Assembly: GCA_018524725.1 (NCBI GenBank)
Contig: JAEUWP010000474.1
Location: 1 to 21,532, forward strand
Length of the DNA stretch: 21,532 nt
Reading direction: 5' to 3'
Origin: Podaxis mareebaensis
Lineage: Eukaryota; Basidiomycota; Agaricomycetes; Agaricales; Agaricaceae
Of this stretch, positions 9,271 to 19,022 are shown piece by piece; positions within the stretch are counted from its first letter, which is position 1; each line of letters starts with the position of its first letter. The translations under genes and the position numbers were made by a program. Under the pieces are notes generated by a model that was given only the letters and a program-made list of their open reading frames with translations, was not told where the DNA came from and made no database searches.

Positions 9271-10127
9271 GTGATGACAAAGATTTGCATAGAGTAGAGA
9301 TAACAGAAGTTAGGAGAATCAAAGGTGAGCAGGGGAAATGGCAAAAAGAGTGAAGAATGTCTTGAGAATGACTTGAACAGTGGATGTATACAGTGTTTTG
9401 ATGATTATATGCATTTGGATTGGTGACAAATTGGACAAGTTGGCTTGAAGTTATTTCTCTTCAAGTTGAAACACAAAAAAAGTGGAAGGCTGTTGTCTAC
9501 TATACATTTGGCCTCACTGGAGAGAGTATGAGGAGAGGGGATAACATCAGCAAATTGGCTTAAAATAGTTATTACATAATGATTTATATAATTCATCTGA
9601 AGAATAAGATGGACTATAACAGCTAAAAAAACATTCAATTGAGTAAGAATGACACACAAACTTTTTGAAGGTATAACATCATTTACAAAACCTTATATTG
9701 CTTTTCTTATCACACACAAAACCTTTTATTGCCTTTCCTATTACACACAAAGGTTTTACTTGGAATGTATCAAATACAATCATATTTTGGGGGTATATAG
9801 ATAAGAACAAGCAAATACTGCTAACTTTTTACCTCAAAAACAGCTTATGGGAATTATCAGATACTGTGAAAGAAGACTCAGACTGGTGAAATAAGCTGAA
9901 AAATGATTTTTTTTCAGATTTTTCCTAAGCATTTTAGTCTGGGCTGGAAAATAAATTGCATTTTTCAAGCCAATGGCTTGATGGTTTTCCAAGAGTGAAT
10001 TTTCTCCAGGATGCTCTCAATGAGATCTATCAATTGAGACTACATTCATAAATTTTGAAGAGGTTTGAAATAGTGTCTGCCCCAACAGCAGATAGGTCAT
10101 ATTCAATCACAGCATAGTGCTCAGAAA
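9271..10127. other. Gene-free part of the island with a 31-bp direct repeat
   Basis: No coding sequence can be supported here. Two imperfect copies of a 31-base unit (ACAAAACCTT-[AT]-T-ATTGC-[CT]-TTTC...) lie at 9685-9746. A short hairpin (CAAGCC-AAT-GGCTTG) stands near 9967-9981. The DNA is AT-rich and without CpG and is probably further transposon debris. Confidence 0.5.
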
Positions 10128-10199
10128 GGTATGATGGCTCAACTGGATGAGTGTTATGATTTTTCCAAGAGGTTCTGGGTTCAAATCCCAGTCTGACCA
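10128..10199 (+). other. tRNA-like sequence 1 (tRNA pseudogene or SINE head)
   Basis: This is a 72-base cloverleaf-like unit. The A box TGGCTCAACTGG starts at 10135 and the B box GGTTCAAATCC at 10178. The acceptor halves GGTATGA and TCTGACC pair at 5 of 7 positions. The D stem is GCTC/GAGT, the anticodon stem has one mismatch with a T-rich loop, and the T stem is a perfect CTGGG/CCCAG. No secure anticodon can be given. It lies in transposon debris beside a second such unit, so a tRNA-derived SINE is more likely than a working tRNA gene. Confidence 0.6.
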
Positions 10200-10217
10200 A
10201 CTAATTGGGGAGCATTC

Positions 10218-10281
10218 TCTCAAATGGCTGAGTGGTGTGATACCATTCTAGTAGGTCCTGGGTTCAAGTTTCTAGGCTGGT
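10218..10281 (+). other. tRNA-like sequence 2, more decayed
   Basis: It has a perfect A box (TGGCTGAGTGG at 10225) and a B-box-like GGTTCAAGTTT at 10261, in the same order and about the same spacing as the unit 90 bases upstream. The acceptor and T stems no longer pair. Together the two units look like a dimeric tRNA-derived element. Confidence 0.45.
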
Positions 10282-10504
10282 TAATTTTTGGTGTCTCTCA
10301 TTGTTGCTTTTCTATGACAATTTACATGTATACATACATCCAATACGTTGGCTGTCCTTGCATACCCTAGAATGATTGTATAGTCCCAAATTCTTTTGTA
10401 CCTTGCAAAATACCTTCCAGAAACATGGCCTTTTGTGGTATTTGGTACATTTTGATGTATATATTGACTGTCTTTGGTAATATAGTTTTAGCCTTTTTGC
10501 TGAT

Positions 10505-10820
10505 GGTAACAGGTACCCGAAGACTAGCACCCCAAAATCATTCACTTATCTCGTCGCAGTCCTCTTGATGATGCTTGCCAATTGATCTTTATGATCAAAG
10601 GAGAGAAAGCTGTGAAAGGGACAAAGAGGAAGAGTTACATCATGGGGAGTGGTAGCAACAAGGTCTTGGTTGCGGAAGGGGAATTCGGCTATTGCGAATT
10701 TTTGGCCCTATGAGTATATCTGCCTTTCAACCACTGGACGTTGAATGGCGCCGTAGTCTCCCTGATCAACTAGTTGTTCCACCGTCTTTCGCCTCCTATG
10801 ACTATCCCTTGGGACAATGA
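10505..10820 (+). pseudogene. Second copy of the NACHT-gene 3' coding remnant
   Basis: This segment aligns with 1955-2187, starting at GCTGAT..ACAGGTAC and CCAAAATCATT. One frame reads PKIIHLSRRSPLDDACQLIF and then KSYIMGSGSNKVLVAEG. An apparent shift leads to FGPMSISAFQPLDVEWRRS and a TGA at 10818-10820. CpGs are present again from 10346. It looks like the 3' end of a paralogue of the NACHT gene whose 5' part is missing, or of a gene once continuous with it. I do not recognise the domain. Confidence 0.45.
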
Positions 10821-11228
10821 AACCAACAAAGCCCGCTTCTGTAAATGATTAATTGGGGTATGTGCACTATACAAACGTATATGTACATGTTAGGTGTATA
10901 AGTGGTGGTTAAGTCTAAATGAGTGTCTTACAAACTATAAGATGTCCGTTCAATGAAGCGTGCGATGAACAGTAGGCGGGGACAAATATCTATACCTGAG
11001 CAGGAAAATCAATGTTAAGGCCACCGTCTGTCATTGTCTTCGGCTGCATTGCACATGAGGTCTGAGAGAAAAATTATTACAACAGAATTTACAACACAAC
11101 AGGTGGCACATACTGCCCCGCATGGAATTTTGCATCGACAACATAATGTCCTATGGGTCCTCTCAATGATAGAGGCATGGCTAGGGAGCATTGGTCAGTT
11201 CGTTATCAAAGGATGCTATCACGACGAC
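10821..11228. other. Spacer between the remnant and the CCH1 3' end
   Basis: I see no gene here. It should contain the 3' untranslated region of the minus-strand channel gene. CpG content is normal, so it lies outside the depleted island. Confidence 0.5.
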
Positions 11229-12243
11229 TCATGGTGATCTAAGGGCAGTATCCATTGAGAACATGCTGAAGTCACTGTTCCTCCGGCTGCTTCACTGAAG
11301 CTTTGAACCATCAAGGGCGAATGAAATGTCCGGGGTACCAAATTGCACTTCTCCGGGGCTTGGACTGCCTGGTGGTGAGATGCTATAAGCTGCACTTACA
11401 ATGTCCCTTGTTGAGCCCATCGGTGATTCTGGGAGTACCTCAACCACAATGGAGGGAATTTCTAGATGGGATTGTCAGAAACTGGACAGATGTGTAACTG
11501 GTGGTCGCACCGTGACCAATCCGAGTGAATCTCCTCTTCTTGAGTGCAGCCAGGAATCGTCGTCGTTGAGAAATAGTCATCAGAAGTGAACGGACGCGAT
11601 CTAGGTTCACGAGGTCATTGACCACTTTGTTAACTTCAGTGCGCACAACGAGATCCTTCAACCTAGGGCAAAACTATTATAGGCCTTCTTTCGGCTGAAA
11701 GGGGTAAAGACTTACACCAAGGCTTCGCCATCAACGATAAGTTTATGATGGACAAGTAACAACAACATGCCAGTGAATGATACTCCAACACCCGGGCGGT
11801 GCGAAATGATAGCTTCGTGGTGCAGCCTATTATATGTCGCTTTGCGTTTCCGGATAGCGGTGGGGTCCATATTGTCCAACGTTTTCGCCACTTTCCTGAG
11901 ATCGATTCCCCGGAGAGTGTAAGGATCGTCAGGTGTCTGTATCACAGGGTCCTGAGGTTTGAACAGGCGGCCTTGATACTAGGAACGCTGAATTCTCTCG
12001 GATACATCTTGACTTCAAAAACTCCGGTCAGGTGCTGTAAGGAATATCAGGAGGATTATCAGATATAGCTAGGTCTAAGGATGATATAGAAAAACCCACA
12101 GAAAAGAAGGCTCCGAAATGATGTCGTTCGAGATAACCCTTAGGGCTGGCATACTCTACCCAGACCTTCTTGAATGCGCACATTTGTTCGCGGGATATGG
12201 ATTTGGCACCACTTCCAGAGGCTTGGAATACGTAACTCAACAA
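11229..12243 (-). pseudogene. CCH1: CCH1 cytosolic C-terminus, broken
   Basis: The post-S6 region reads [19 protein letters not shown], then [37 protein letters not shown] and PDDPYTLRGIDLRKVAKTL. This is the EF-hand-like and IQ-type tail of Cch1. Introns are at 12035-12099 and 11663-11715. A -1 shift near 11950 separates SNLRT from VIQTPDD. Another disturbance near 11470 separates TSYTSVQ from IPSIVVEVLPESPMGS. The frame then meets TGA at 11290-11292, but the next codons (SSRRNSDFSMFSMDTALRSP) still look like the tail, ending at 11229. Confidence 0.7.
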
Positions 12244-13027
12244 ATAAGATCCCGAAGAAGAGGAATAAGATCAACTAAAGTCCAAGCAAACTCAAGATGA
12301 CAGGTAAACTCGAGCTAATGTGACGCACGATTAGCTCCGCTTAACCGCGAGGAATGAAAGAAATAGAGCCGAGAAAGAAGGACGTACACAACATTTTTGA
12401 ATAACATATTCAAACTATTCGTCCGCTGCACGAGCTTGAACGCAATGCTGACAAGAAACAGCTTCTGTAGCTGCTGAATCGTGAAGTCCATCGACCCAAA
12501 GCGTACTATAAGTGTGGTTAAAAAGCTTCCAAATGCAGCGACAATATCAAAGAGGTTCCATCCATTGGCGCGGAAACTTCTCTAACCGAGGCCATACCAC
12601 CGGACTGTAACGTCGACGGTGTAGTGGAACATGAGAACCAGGAAGAAATCAACTGTATATTTCATTAAACCCAAGAAGATCCGCGACGATACGATCAGTA
12701 CTCACTGCGAAGAGTTTTGGCAATGTGTGGCCAAGAACGTTTGTGTCCTGCCCTCATCGTAAACTTAAGTCAGGTGTCATGATAATGAATACTCACATAA
12801 GAGCAAAGATGTGTAACAGGAAAAGCACCATCATCGACCTTGACCACCAACCATGCTTATGTACTGCTCGATCATAACACCATCCCTTAATCCTTCCAGT
12901 TGGTCTATGCAGAGGTCTCTTCGAGGGCTTCTGCCTCTTGAACAGCTTCTGCAGATCAATCCACTCGCGCCGCGGCTGAGTTAAGAATGCTGATCCAGTC
13001 TTCGAGCTGAAGTTTCCGATGATGATA
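12234..13027 (-). pseudogene. CCH1: CCH1 domain IV without pore loop and S6
   Basis: Exon 12797-13027 gives TGSAFLTQPRREWIDLQKLF and S1 (MMVLFLLHIFALM). S2 and S3 read DFFLVLMFHYTVDVTVRW and [18 protein letters not shown]. The S4 region ([18 protein letters not shown]) leads into S5 ([27 protein letters not shown]). TAG replaces an expected Trp at 12582-12584 and again at 12275-12277. Near 12240, S5 joins directly to [11 protein letters not shown], a segment that belongs after S6, so roughly 100 or more codons of pore loop and S6 are absent. Exon borders between 12600 and 12750 are uncertain. Confidence 0.75.
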
Positions 13028-13086
13028 CTGCGAAATGATATTCAAATGAGCACCATTTTGCTGGAGCATGGTGAAGTATCACACAC

Positions 13087-14352
13087 CTGATGAACAGTGT
13101 GAAAGATAACAATACCGCCCAACAAGTTGCAAATCAAGAAGATAGCATTTGCCTGTGATGCATTCATCTGCGGCTGCAAATCCCTTCCCTTGATACTCGT
13201 TGCAGTAAACATTACATCTGCCCACCCCTCCAGCGATACAATCTCAAATAGGATCAGCAGGCTCACTTGAAATGAATCAAACGAGAATGAAGTCGATGGC
13301 GAAGGGTTATCCCACACCCTGGGAACCATAAACCCAAAAGAGTCTCCAATAACTTTGTTCTCATACTCGCCTACACACTCCACCATGTTGGTGACGCTAT
13401 CGTCATTGCATGTTCGCATTTTCCCCACGAAGATGTTGAGGCCCCAAACAGCATATGGAATCATGTACAAGATCACGAGGACTGCAGTGTCCAATATCCG
13501 AATGGCACCTGATATGATGAGGGACTGGAAAGTATTCCTCATACGCTCAATCAATGTGATTAATCGAAGCGCACGAAGAGCCTTCAATGACCTCGTTAAC
13601 CTTCTTAGCCCACCCACGAAAATCAACCCTGTCGTCACGTTTACAATAATCCTAACCATTATGGCGAAATCTAGGATGTTCCAGATACTCGGCAATATGT
13701 GTTGGGAGTCCAGATGAACCCGTCTGCGGTGATTTTGATCATGAACTCCACGAACAGAGTCGATCCAAATGCTGCTTCTGCAATATTGAACCACATGCCC
13801 CGCACAAATCCATGTTGGTTATAGTAGTCCCGCCTGTAGTTTGGAGTAGCGATACCCTCGACGACTATCCCGCCAGTGATGGTGAGTCAGATGACAAGTT
13901 GGAATATGGGGTGTACGATAGGCAAGTAGGGCGTTCCAAAGATACGATCTCCACGGGCAGGTTGAACAACTTTTTGACAGAGCTTGCGGATCCAGTTCTT
14001 TTGCGGAATGACCCAAAACGCTTTGTTGTACGATGGGTGGTCCTGAATAAAGTCGGCTTTGAGAGCACGACGTTCAAGATTGATCAATGTCAACAACTTT
14101 CTGCCCAGAAATCCGTCCATTAGTGTTGCTGGTAATCAGACAATGAGTGTGGGTCACATACAAATGCCGTTCGACTTCCTCTTGCACATGTGTCCCAGGC
14201 TCATGCTCCGGCTGTGGCTGCTTCACATGCCTCAGTGTTGCCAACGGTATATCATTCGTCCTCCTTGTCTCTCCCGTAAACAACTTTTCCAATGCAGTCA
14301 GAGACTTGGTAGAGAAATGCCCAGGTTTAAACCTTCTCGATCCAAACTTCAT
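13087..14352 (-). pseudogene. CCH1: CCH1 II-III linker and domain III, stop and shifts
   Basis: Exons are 14162-14352 (MKFGSRRFKPGHFSTKSL) and 13087-14100. The 61-base intron between them has a CTAAT branch site. Domain III S1 is broken by TGA at 13887-13889 (VI-stop-LTITGGIV). A base is missing near 13693, between TPNTY and SIWNILDF. S4 is LRRLTRSLKALRALRLITL, and the pore reads ILFEIVSLEGWADVMF. S6 (LICNLLGGIVIF) is followed by one extra base in a run near 13103, before TLFIS and the next exon's IIIGNFSSKTG. Confidence 0.75.
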
Positions 14353-14402
14353 CTTCGATGGATGAAGGTCAAGCCATCAGCACTATCCAGTCACAAACTC
14401 AC

Positions 14403-15654
14403 AAGTCCAGTCGCTCTCGACCTAACACTCATACCATTCCCATTCCCCAACAACTCCACACTTGCATTCTCCACACTCATACCGCTCCCACTTCCACTAG
14501 CCCCGCCACCCACTGCCACACTATTCCCGTACCCAGCAACCAAATTCTTTTGCATCGGCAAGACCAACCCGCTTGGCAACTCCACTACCCTCACCGTCAC
14601 CAGATTCGCCTTGAACCACCGGTATGGATTCAACACTCTCATCCAACTCGGCTTCCCTTCTCTTGCTTTCTGTGTCTCCCAAAACTTGTTCACCTGCTTA
14701 GACTTTTTCGCTTCCTCGGCAACCTCGAAGTTTCCATTGATTACGGCGATGAACATTTGCAGGACGATGACTGAAAGCAGTGTGATCAGGGACGTCATCG
14801 CTAAGGTGATGAAAGATGAAAGACGAAGAGAAGACTCACAATTAGCGAACAACATCCACAATACCATGAATATAATAACGATCAACGTCTGGCCAAGTTG
14901 TATCTCCACGCGTAGTGCTGTACAGCATGTCCGTCCAGTTTTCCGACGAGAACACCTGCCACACTGCCAAAAACGCATTGAACAGTTCTCCAAAGTTAGT
15001 CGTCTCATCCTCTGTAAAGTCTCCTCTGAGCAGCTGCACAGCGACGAGTGCAGAGATGTAATTGATTAATATGAGGAAGAGGGACATGTTGGCGAGACCG
15101 CAGAGGTTTCTGAAAACCGCCAGCTATTGGAAAATATCATCAGTGGTGAGGGGAATGCACCGATCAAGAAGAATATCGTGCACATACAAGCAACGGCTTC
15201 ATCCTCGGAATTCCCAAGATAACCCTATAAAACCTCGTCAAACTGCAGTATCGTAAACCACACGTGCACATTGCTCTCCCGAATCACCGGAATCTGGATA
15301 ATGCTACACCCAAGCGCAAGTCCCAGATCCAACAAATTCCTCCCACTCGCCCAAAAACTCCTCCAATTCGGCAGCGTATCGAGAATTCTAATTATAATTT
15401 CCACGTCGAATGCGATAGTGATGCCGAGTTCGCCGTAGAACATGATGGCAAGATGGGTTTCGGAGATATCGGCCTGACGCGAGGCTTGGAGTGCGAGGGA
15501 GGCGAGGGCAAGGAGAACCCAACACCATTGTGTGTGGTCATAGATGACCTTGGCCCAGTTCCAGTTTCGATTCCGGTGACCGTCAACGACGGCCCAGTCA
15601 TCATCTTTGTTGTCTTGGTTCACAGGGACGAGACTGCAAATCCCAAAGTGAATA
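14403..15654 (-). pseudogene. CCH1: CCH1 domain II, two frameshifts
   Basis: Exons are about 15188-15654 (or from 15633, since two in-frame acceptors are possible), 14840-15123 and 14403-14770. S1 is TQWCWVLLALASLALQ, S2 ELGITIAFDVEIIIRIL, S4 has FYRVILGIPRMKPLL, the pore has QVFSSENWTDMLYSTT, and S6 has FIVLQMFIAVINGNF. One extra base at 15238 puts FYRV out of frame with the preceding LQF. A +1 shift near 14910 separates YSTT from EIQLGQTL. The exon after S6 is a hydrophilic II-III linker with Gly/Ser-rich stretches. Confidence 0.75.
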
Positions 15655-15698
15655 CTAAGTAAAGTTATCGCAGTGTGTCATAGAGGGGTGTGGCTTAC

Positions 15699-18165
15699 GG
15701 CGCAGCACCAAAAGCACTCTTCTTCATCTCTGAGCGGATCGCAGCAAACGTGTTCGTAATCACAGCCACAAATAGGTTGATCAACCAAAAGTCGAGCACG
15801 ACGACGCAGATAATGAAAAAGAAGCAGGACACAAAAAACTCCGAGTCGATTGTGGCATACATCAGCGGCGTCCACTGGGTCGATCGTTCACACTGCTGGG
15901 GTATGACTATATCAGAGCACCAGATATTGTTTATTTACATGTCAAAATATCATAGAAGGGTATTAGACCACCAAATATGTTAAAATTTGAACTGATATTG
16001 TACTTCCTAATACCTGAGAGATATTTTTTGTTTTGTTTGGGTATAAGAAGTGAAGGCATTCAAAATACCACTAGCCATATATAGGCATAATCCACTGATT
16101 AGATATCCATCATATCTCATGATTATGTTAGCACCTGATAATGAAAATATTACTGAGTAATATAATATAGACAATAAGAAAAATATCTAGTCAGGGAATA
16201 CAGGAATGATACCACTAGTTGTTATATGACTTATCTGGGTATAAGATACTATACATGTTATATATCATATATAGAACACCAAGATACTATATTAGATTTC
16301 TTACAAAGGATATCATGTATCATGATGTATAAATAACTTCATATCTTGATGTTCTATATGCAATATATAACATGTATAATATCTTATCCCCAGATAACTT
16401 ATGTAATAATCAGCATATTGTTCTTGTATTCCCTGACAAGATATTTTTCTTATTGTCTATACTATATTACTCAGTATTATCAGGTGGTAGCATAATCACA
16501 AGATATGATGGATATCTAATCAGTGGATTATGCCTATATACAGCCAGTGGTATTTTGAATATCTTCACTTCCTATACCCAAATAAAATGAAAAATATCTC
16601 TCAAGTATCAGGAAGCACAATATCAATTCAGAATTCAAGATATTTGGTGGTCTGATATCCTTCTTTGATATTTTGACATGTAAGTAAACAATATCTGATG
16701 CTCTTATATAGTCATACCCCAGCAGTGTCATATGTCAGTATATGCCGGCTGTTGGGAGTGATTGACGCCGAAGAGATACCGCTTACCCCATTCGCAGTAG
16801 CTGTTATAACAACCTGCAGCGCCGAATACCAAATCGCGTCAAAGCTCTCGATGTCGTCTTTTGGGTTCTTGGTTTCCTATGCAGACTGCATTGGGAATAA
16901 GCCTAAAGAGGATAGGCTGTACCTACCTGGCAAAGCCGGCCAAGAGGACATATGTATCCCTTGGGGGTCGGTGAATTACCCCCTTTTAACATCTGGAATC
17001 CAACTGGTTCGAGGCTTGTCGCGTTGATATAGCCTCCACAAAATCGGCCGTCTAGCAATATGTTATCCTCGCCTTGGGTGGCGGTGAGTACACACGAACG
17101 CCGGAGCGAGCCTTTGAACGACTGGACACCAATAATCCTAATAATTCTTCAACAAGCTACCCAAAAATGGTGATTGAGATACGCACGAAAATAGAACCAT
17201 CGCAAAAACCACAAAGTAAGCCACACTCGTCAGTAAAGGTCTCGCAGTTTTTAGCGAATGCATGATTGTCTACCAAGGATGTCAGTAAATAAACATATCC
17301 CAAGATACAAGTCGCACTTACAGTAGTACCCGAAGTAATCGTCAACAACCTCGCAGTTCTAATCACACTCATTGCTCTAAACAACCCAATATGGTACTTC
17401 CCTCTCTCAACGCCCGACATAGCCAGGCCAAACATGATCCAAAAACTGAGGATTGCGACAAAGTCGATTCTATTCCAACTCTGTCTCAGATACGGGAGCC
17501 CACGTTTTGTCTTTTCGTGTATATGCCGAATGCTAAGACGGAAAGGTAGTGAAATGGGGTCGTTGTCATCGGACCGCATGGCACGGGACAGGAACGTCTG
17601 CTCATGTGGGTTGCGGATAGCATCGTGCGCGCTCTGAACCGCGTTGAGGAATTTTTCAGTTACAGTATCATCGGCTTGCGTCTGTACTTGGTTTTGGAGT
17701 CGCTGGTTTGAGGACTGGCCGTGAAGGGGTGTTGGTATAGACGAACGGAGGGCGAACGGTCGAAGGAGTGTGTCTTGAACACGCCGGAAGCGTTGCGTAA
17801 TGCTGTGTCCTCGTGAGAGCGAAGTCTGACGCGAAGGACCGGCTGTAGGGACAGATGGTGTGGACGAATAAGAAAACATGGAGGCCATTCTGACTTCAGG
17901 GTCGAAGATGAAGTCCGTCACACATATCCGCGCAAAAGCCTCGAGTCTAGAAGACTATCAAAAAAGGTCCTGATGGGAGAAATGGCACATACATGAAGAT
18001 ACAAAAGAGTATAAACAAAACCCAATCCTCCCAGGTGTGAAAGTAGCCGCGTATACGCAGAGGGAGAGCGGGTGGATCGGATTGCGGGAGTGTGAGGGAA
18101 GGAAATGCTTGAATCGTCAAAACGATAGCATTGAGTATAATAAGAACAAGGATAATAGGTTTAGT
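15699..18165 (-). CDS. CCH1: CCH1 domain I (exons 2-7), reads cleanly
   Basis: Exons are 17993-18165, 17322-17946, 17187-17269, 16927-17137, 16787-16876 and 15699-15874. S1 is [18 protein letters not shown]2 [19 protein letters not shown]3 [21 protein letters not shown]4 [18 protein letters not shown], and S5 lies in [17 protein letters not shown]. The pore helix and filter read [13 protein letters not shown], and S6 is in [18 protein letters not shown]. The filter position that holds Glu in most calcium channels is Asn here. All splice sites are GT-AG. The intron between exons 6 and 7 (15875-16786) is 912 bases because of the foldback element at 15890-16728. Splicing of that intron may fail, and then translation would end inside domain I. 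Confidence 0.82.
15890..16728. mobile_element. 839-bp foldback (MITE-like) element in a CCH1 intron
   Basis: The two ends are inverted copies starting ACACTGCTGGGGTATGAC. The arms (about 15890-16288 and 16340-16728) are complementary almost throughout, leaving a loop of about 50 bases, so the whole element could fold on itself. It is AT-rich, has no CpG and no coding capacity. I see no clear target-site duplication, so the superfamily stays open. It lies wholly inside the domain I intron. Confidence 0.85.
16734..16738 (-). promoter_or_regulatory. Predicted branch site of the interrupted CCH1 intron
   Basis: On the minus strand the sequence CTGAC lies 6 bases before the foldback element and about 50 bases after the donor at 16786. 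The original acceptor (GACCCAG, 15875-15876) is now on the far side of the element. The first AG downstream of this branch site is about 32 bases away, inside the element's terminal repeat. Confidence 0.5.
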
Positions 18166-18215
18166 CTAGCTGTGCTCGATGCGTCAACATAGCTATTGAA
18201 CACGAGGAAACAGAC

Positions 18216-19022
18216 ATACGGATACACGAGGGCCTTGTACAAGCCCAACCTGAGCCTACTGGTGGGCCCCAGGCAGCCCAGGGTGTGCCCACGTATCAGA
18301 ATCACTTTAGCGAGGTCCGGAATGTCTTCTTCATCACCCAGGTCATGCTTTCTCGAGGCGTCGTCACCGTCTCCGAGCTCGAGCTGGTTTTCCAACCCAC
18401 TCCCAGCCAGATTCACGACTCTCAACGACACTCGCCTGATGTTCTGCGACACATTCCGAATCGCAGAACCTGTCTTCTTCAGCGGCGATGGCGAAACACT
18501 ATACCTCAACGTCCGTTTTCTTGCACTCCCGACCGTCCGCTCCGGATCACCCGCCGCCCAAACTTCCTCAGTCCCATTCCTCGACATGTTCTTGGTCAAA
18601 TGTGCTTCATCGTACTCTTTTTGCCCATCCCCAAGCCCACCGCCCGCGATTAGCGAAGCTGTCGAGAACTCGGCTTGCGAAGGCTCATACGTCCGCCTAT
18701 CGTACCCCACTGCATCTGCAGTGTATGGGTACCCCTTGAGCGCGCGCTCCTCCGTCGGCGAATCCCAAAACGGATCTTCGTTGGGGTATTTGGCAGGCGC
18801 AGAACGTACACTGGTCGGGGCGTATTCTGCCAGATTGAGGCGAAGGGGATCCTGCCCAGGTTCTACAGGCCGATGAGACCAACTGCGTCGGCGCGAAAGC
18901 GATGCCCTGCTGTCTGAGGGTTCAAACGACGGTGATGGAGGTGCCGAGAGGCCAATGCCGGTGAGATCTACTGCCGAAGAGGATGAATTTGGTCTGTGGA
19001 GGCAGTTGTCGTTTGTTTCCAT
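18216..19022 (-). CDS. CCH1: CCH1 exon 1: cytosolic N-terminus
   Basis: The ATG at 19022 opens METNDNCLHRPNSSSS. The roughly 269 residues are Ser/Pro/Arg-rich and lack membrane segments, as expected for the cytosolic N-terminus. The end (LGCLGPTSRLRLGLYKALVY) is the conserved lead into domain I. The reading frame runs on past the true exon end, but the family pattern requires a splice from VYPY to TKPIIL. That places an intron at 18166-18215 with the rare donor GTCTGT and acceptor CTAG. Confidence 0.75.

Larger units (their letters stand above)
2098..10346. other. CpG-free transposon island
   Basis: Scanning by eye, I find one CpG (5467-5468) between the CG at 2096-2097 and the CG at 10346-10347. 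The flanking genes are rich in CpG. The island contains everything that looks like a mobile element between the NACHT gene and CCH1. In basidiomycetes, repeats are methylated at CpG and mutate to TpG/CpA, so this is the footprint expected of long-term silencing or a RIP-like process. The captured Cch1 fragment inside it shows the same loss against its intact counterpart. Confidence 0.85.
11229..19022 (-). pseudogene. CCH1: CCH1-type voltage-gated calcium channel, broken copy
   Basis: Family members are large plasma-membrane channels with four six-helix domains, working with Mid1 in calcium entry. About 17 exons can be followed, with introns of 44-73 bases apart from one of 912. Exons 1-7 (19022 down to 15699) read without a break. 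After that I see these lesions: one extra base at 15238; a +1 shift near 14910; TGA at 13887-13889; a -1 shift near 13693; an extra base in a homopolymer near 13103; a frame problem near 12735; TAG at 12582-12584 and 12275-12277, both where Trp is expected; loss of the domain IV pore and S6 near 12240; shifts near 11950 and 11470; and TGA at 11290-11292. The final stop is at 11229-11231. Single-base shifts could be assembly errors, but the stops, the deletion and the intron insertion together argue for a pseudogene. A working copy probably exists elsewhere (inference). Confidence 0.85.

Noticed and set aside
10128..10199. Functional tRNA-Lys (TTT) gene
   Set aside because: The anticodon stem has a mismatch, the loop is all T where a purine should follow the anticodon, and acceptor pairing is incomplete; it lies in decayed repeats.
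14100..14162. A frameshift between EEVERHL and the next exon
   Set aside because: A 61-base intron (14101-14161) with a CTAAT branch site and GT-AG ends restores the frame, so no lesion is needed.
14059..15069. Long plus-strand open frame of 336 codons opposite CCH1
   Set aside because: It lies antisense to recognisable channel exons and crosses their introns; the sequence has no protein-like pattern of its own.
16734..16786. Reading the 912-base intron as a normal long intron
   Set aside because: All other introns of the gene are 44-73 bases, and the extra length equals the foldback element; it is an insertion.
18196..18876. Plus-strand open frame of 226 codons opposite CCH1 exon 1
   Set aside because: It is a shadow of the Ser/Arg-rich N-terminal exon on the minus strand.
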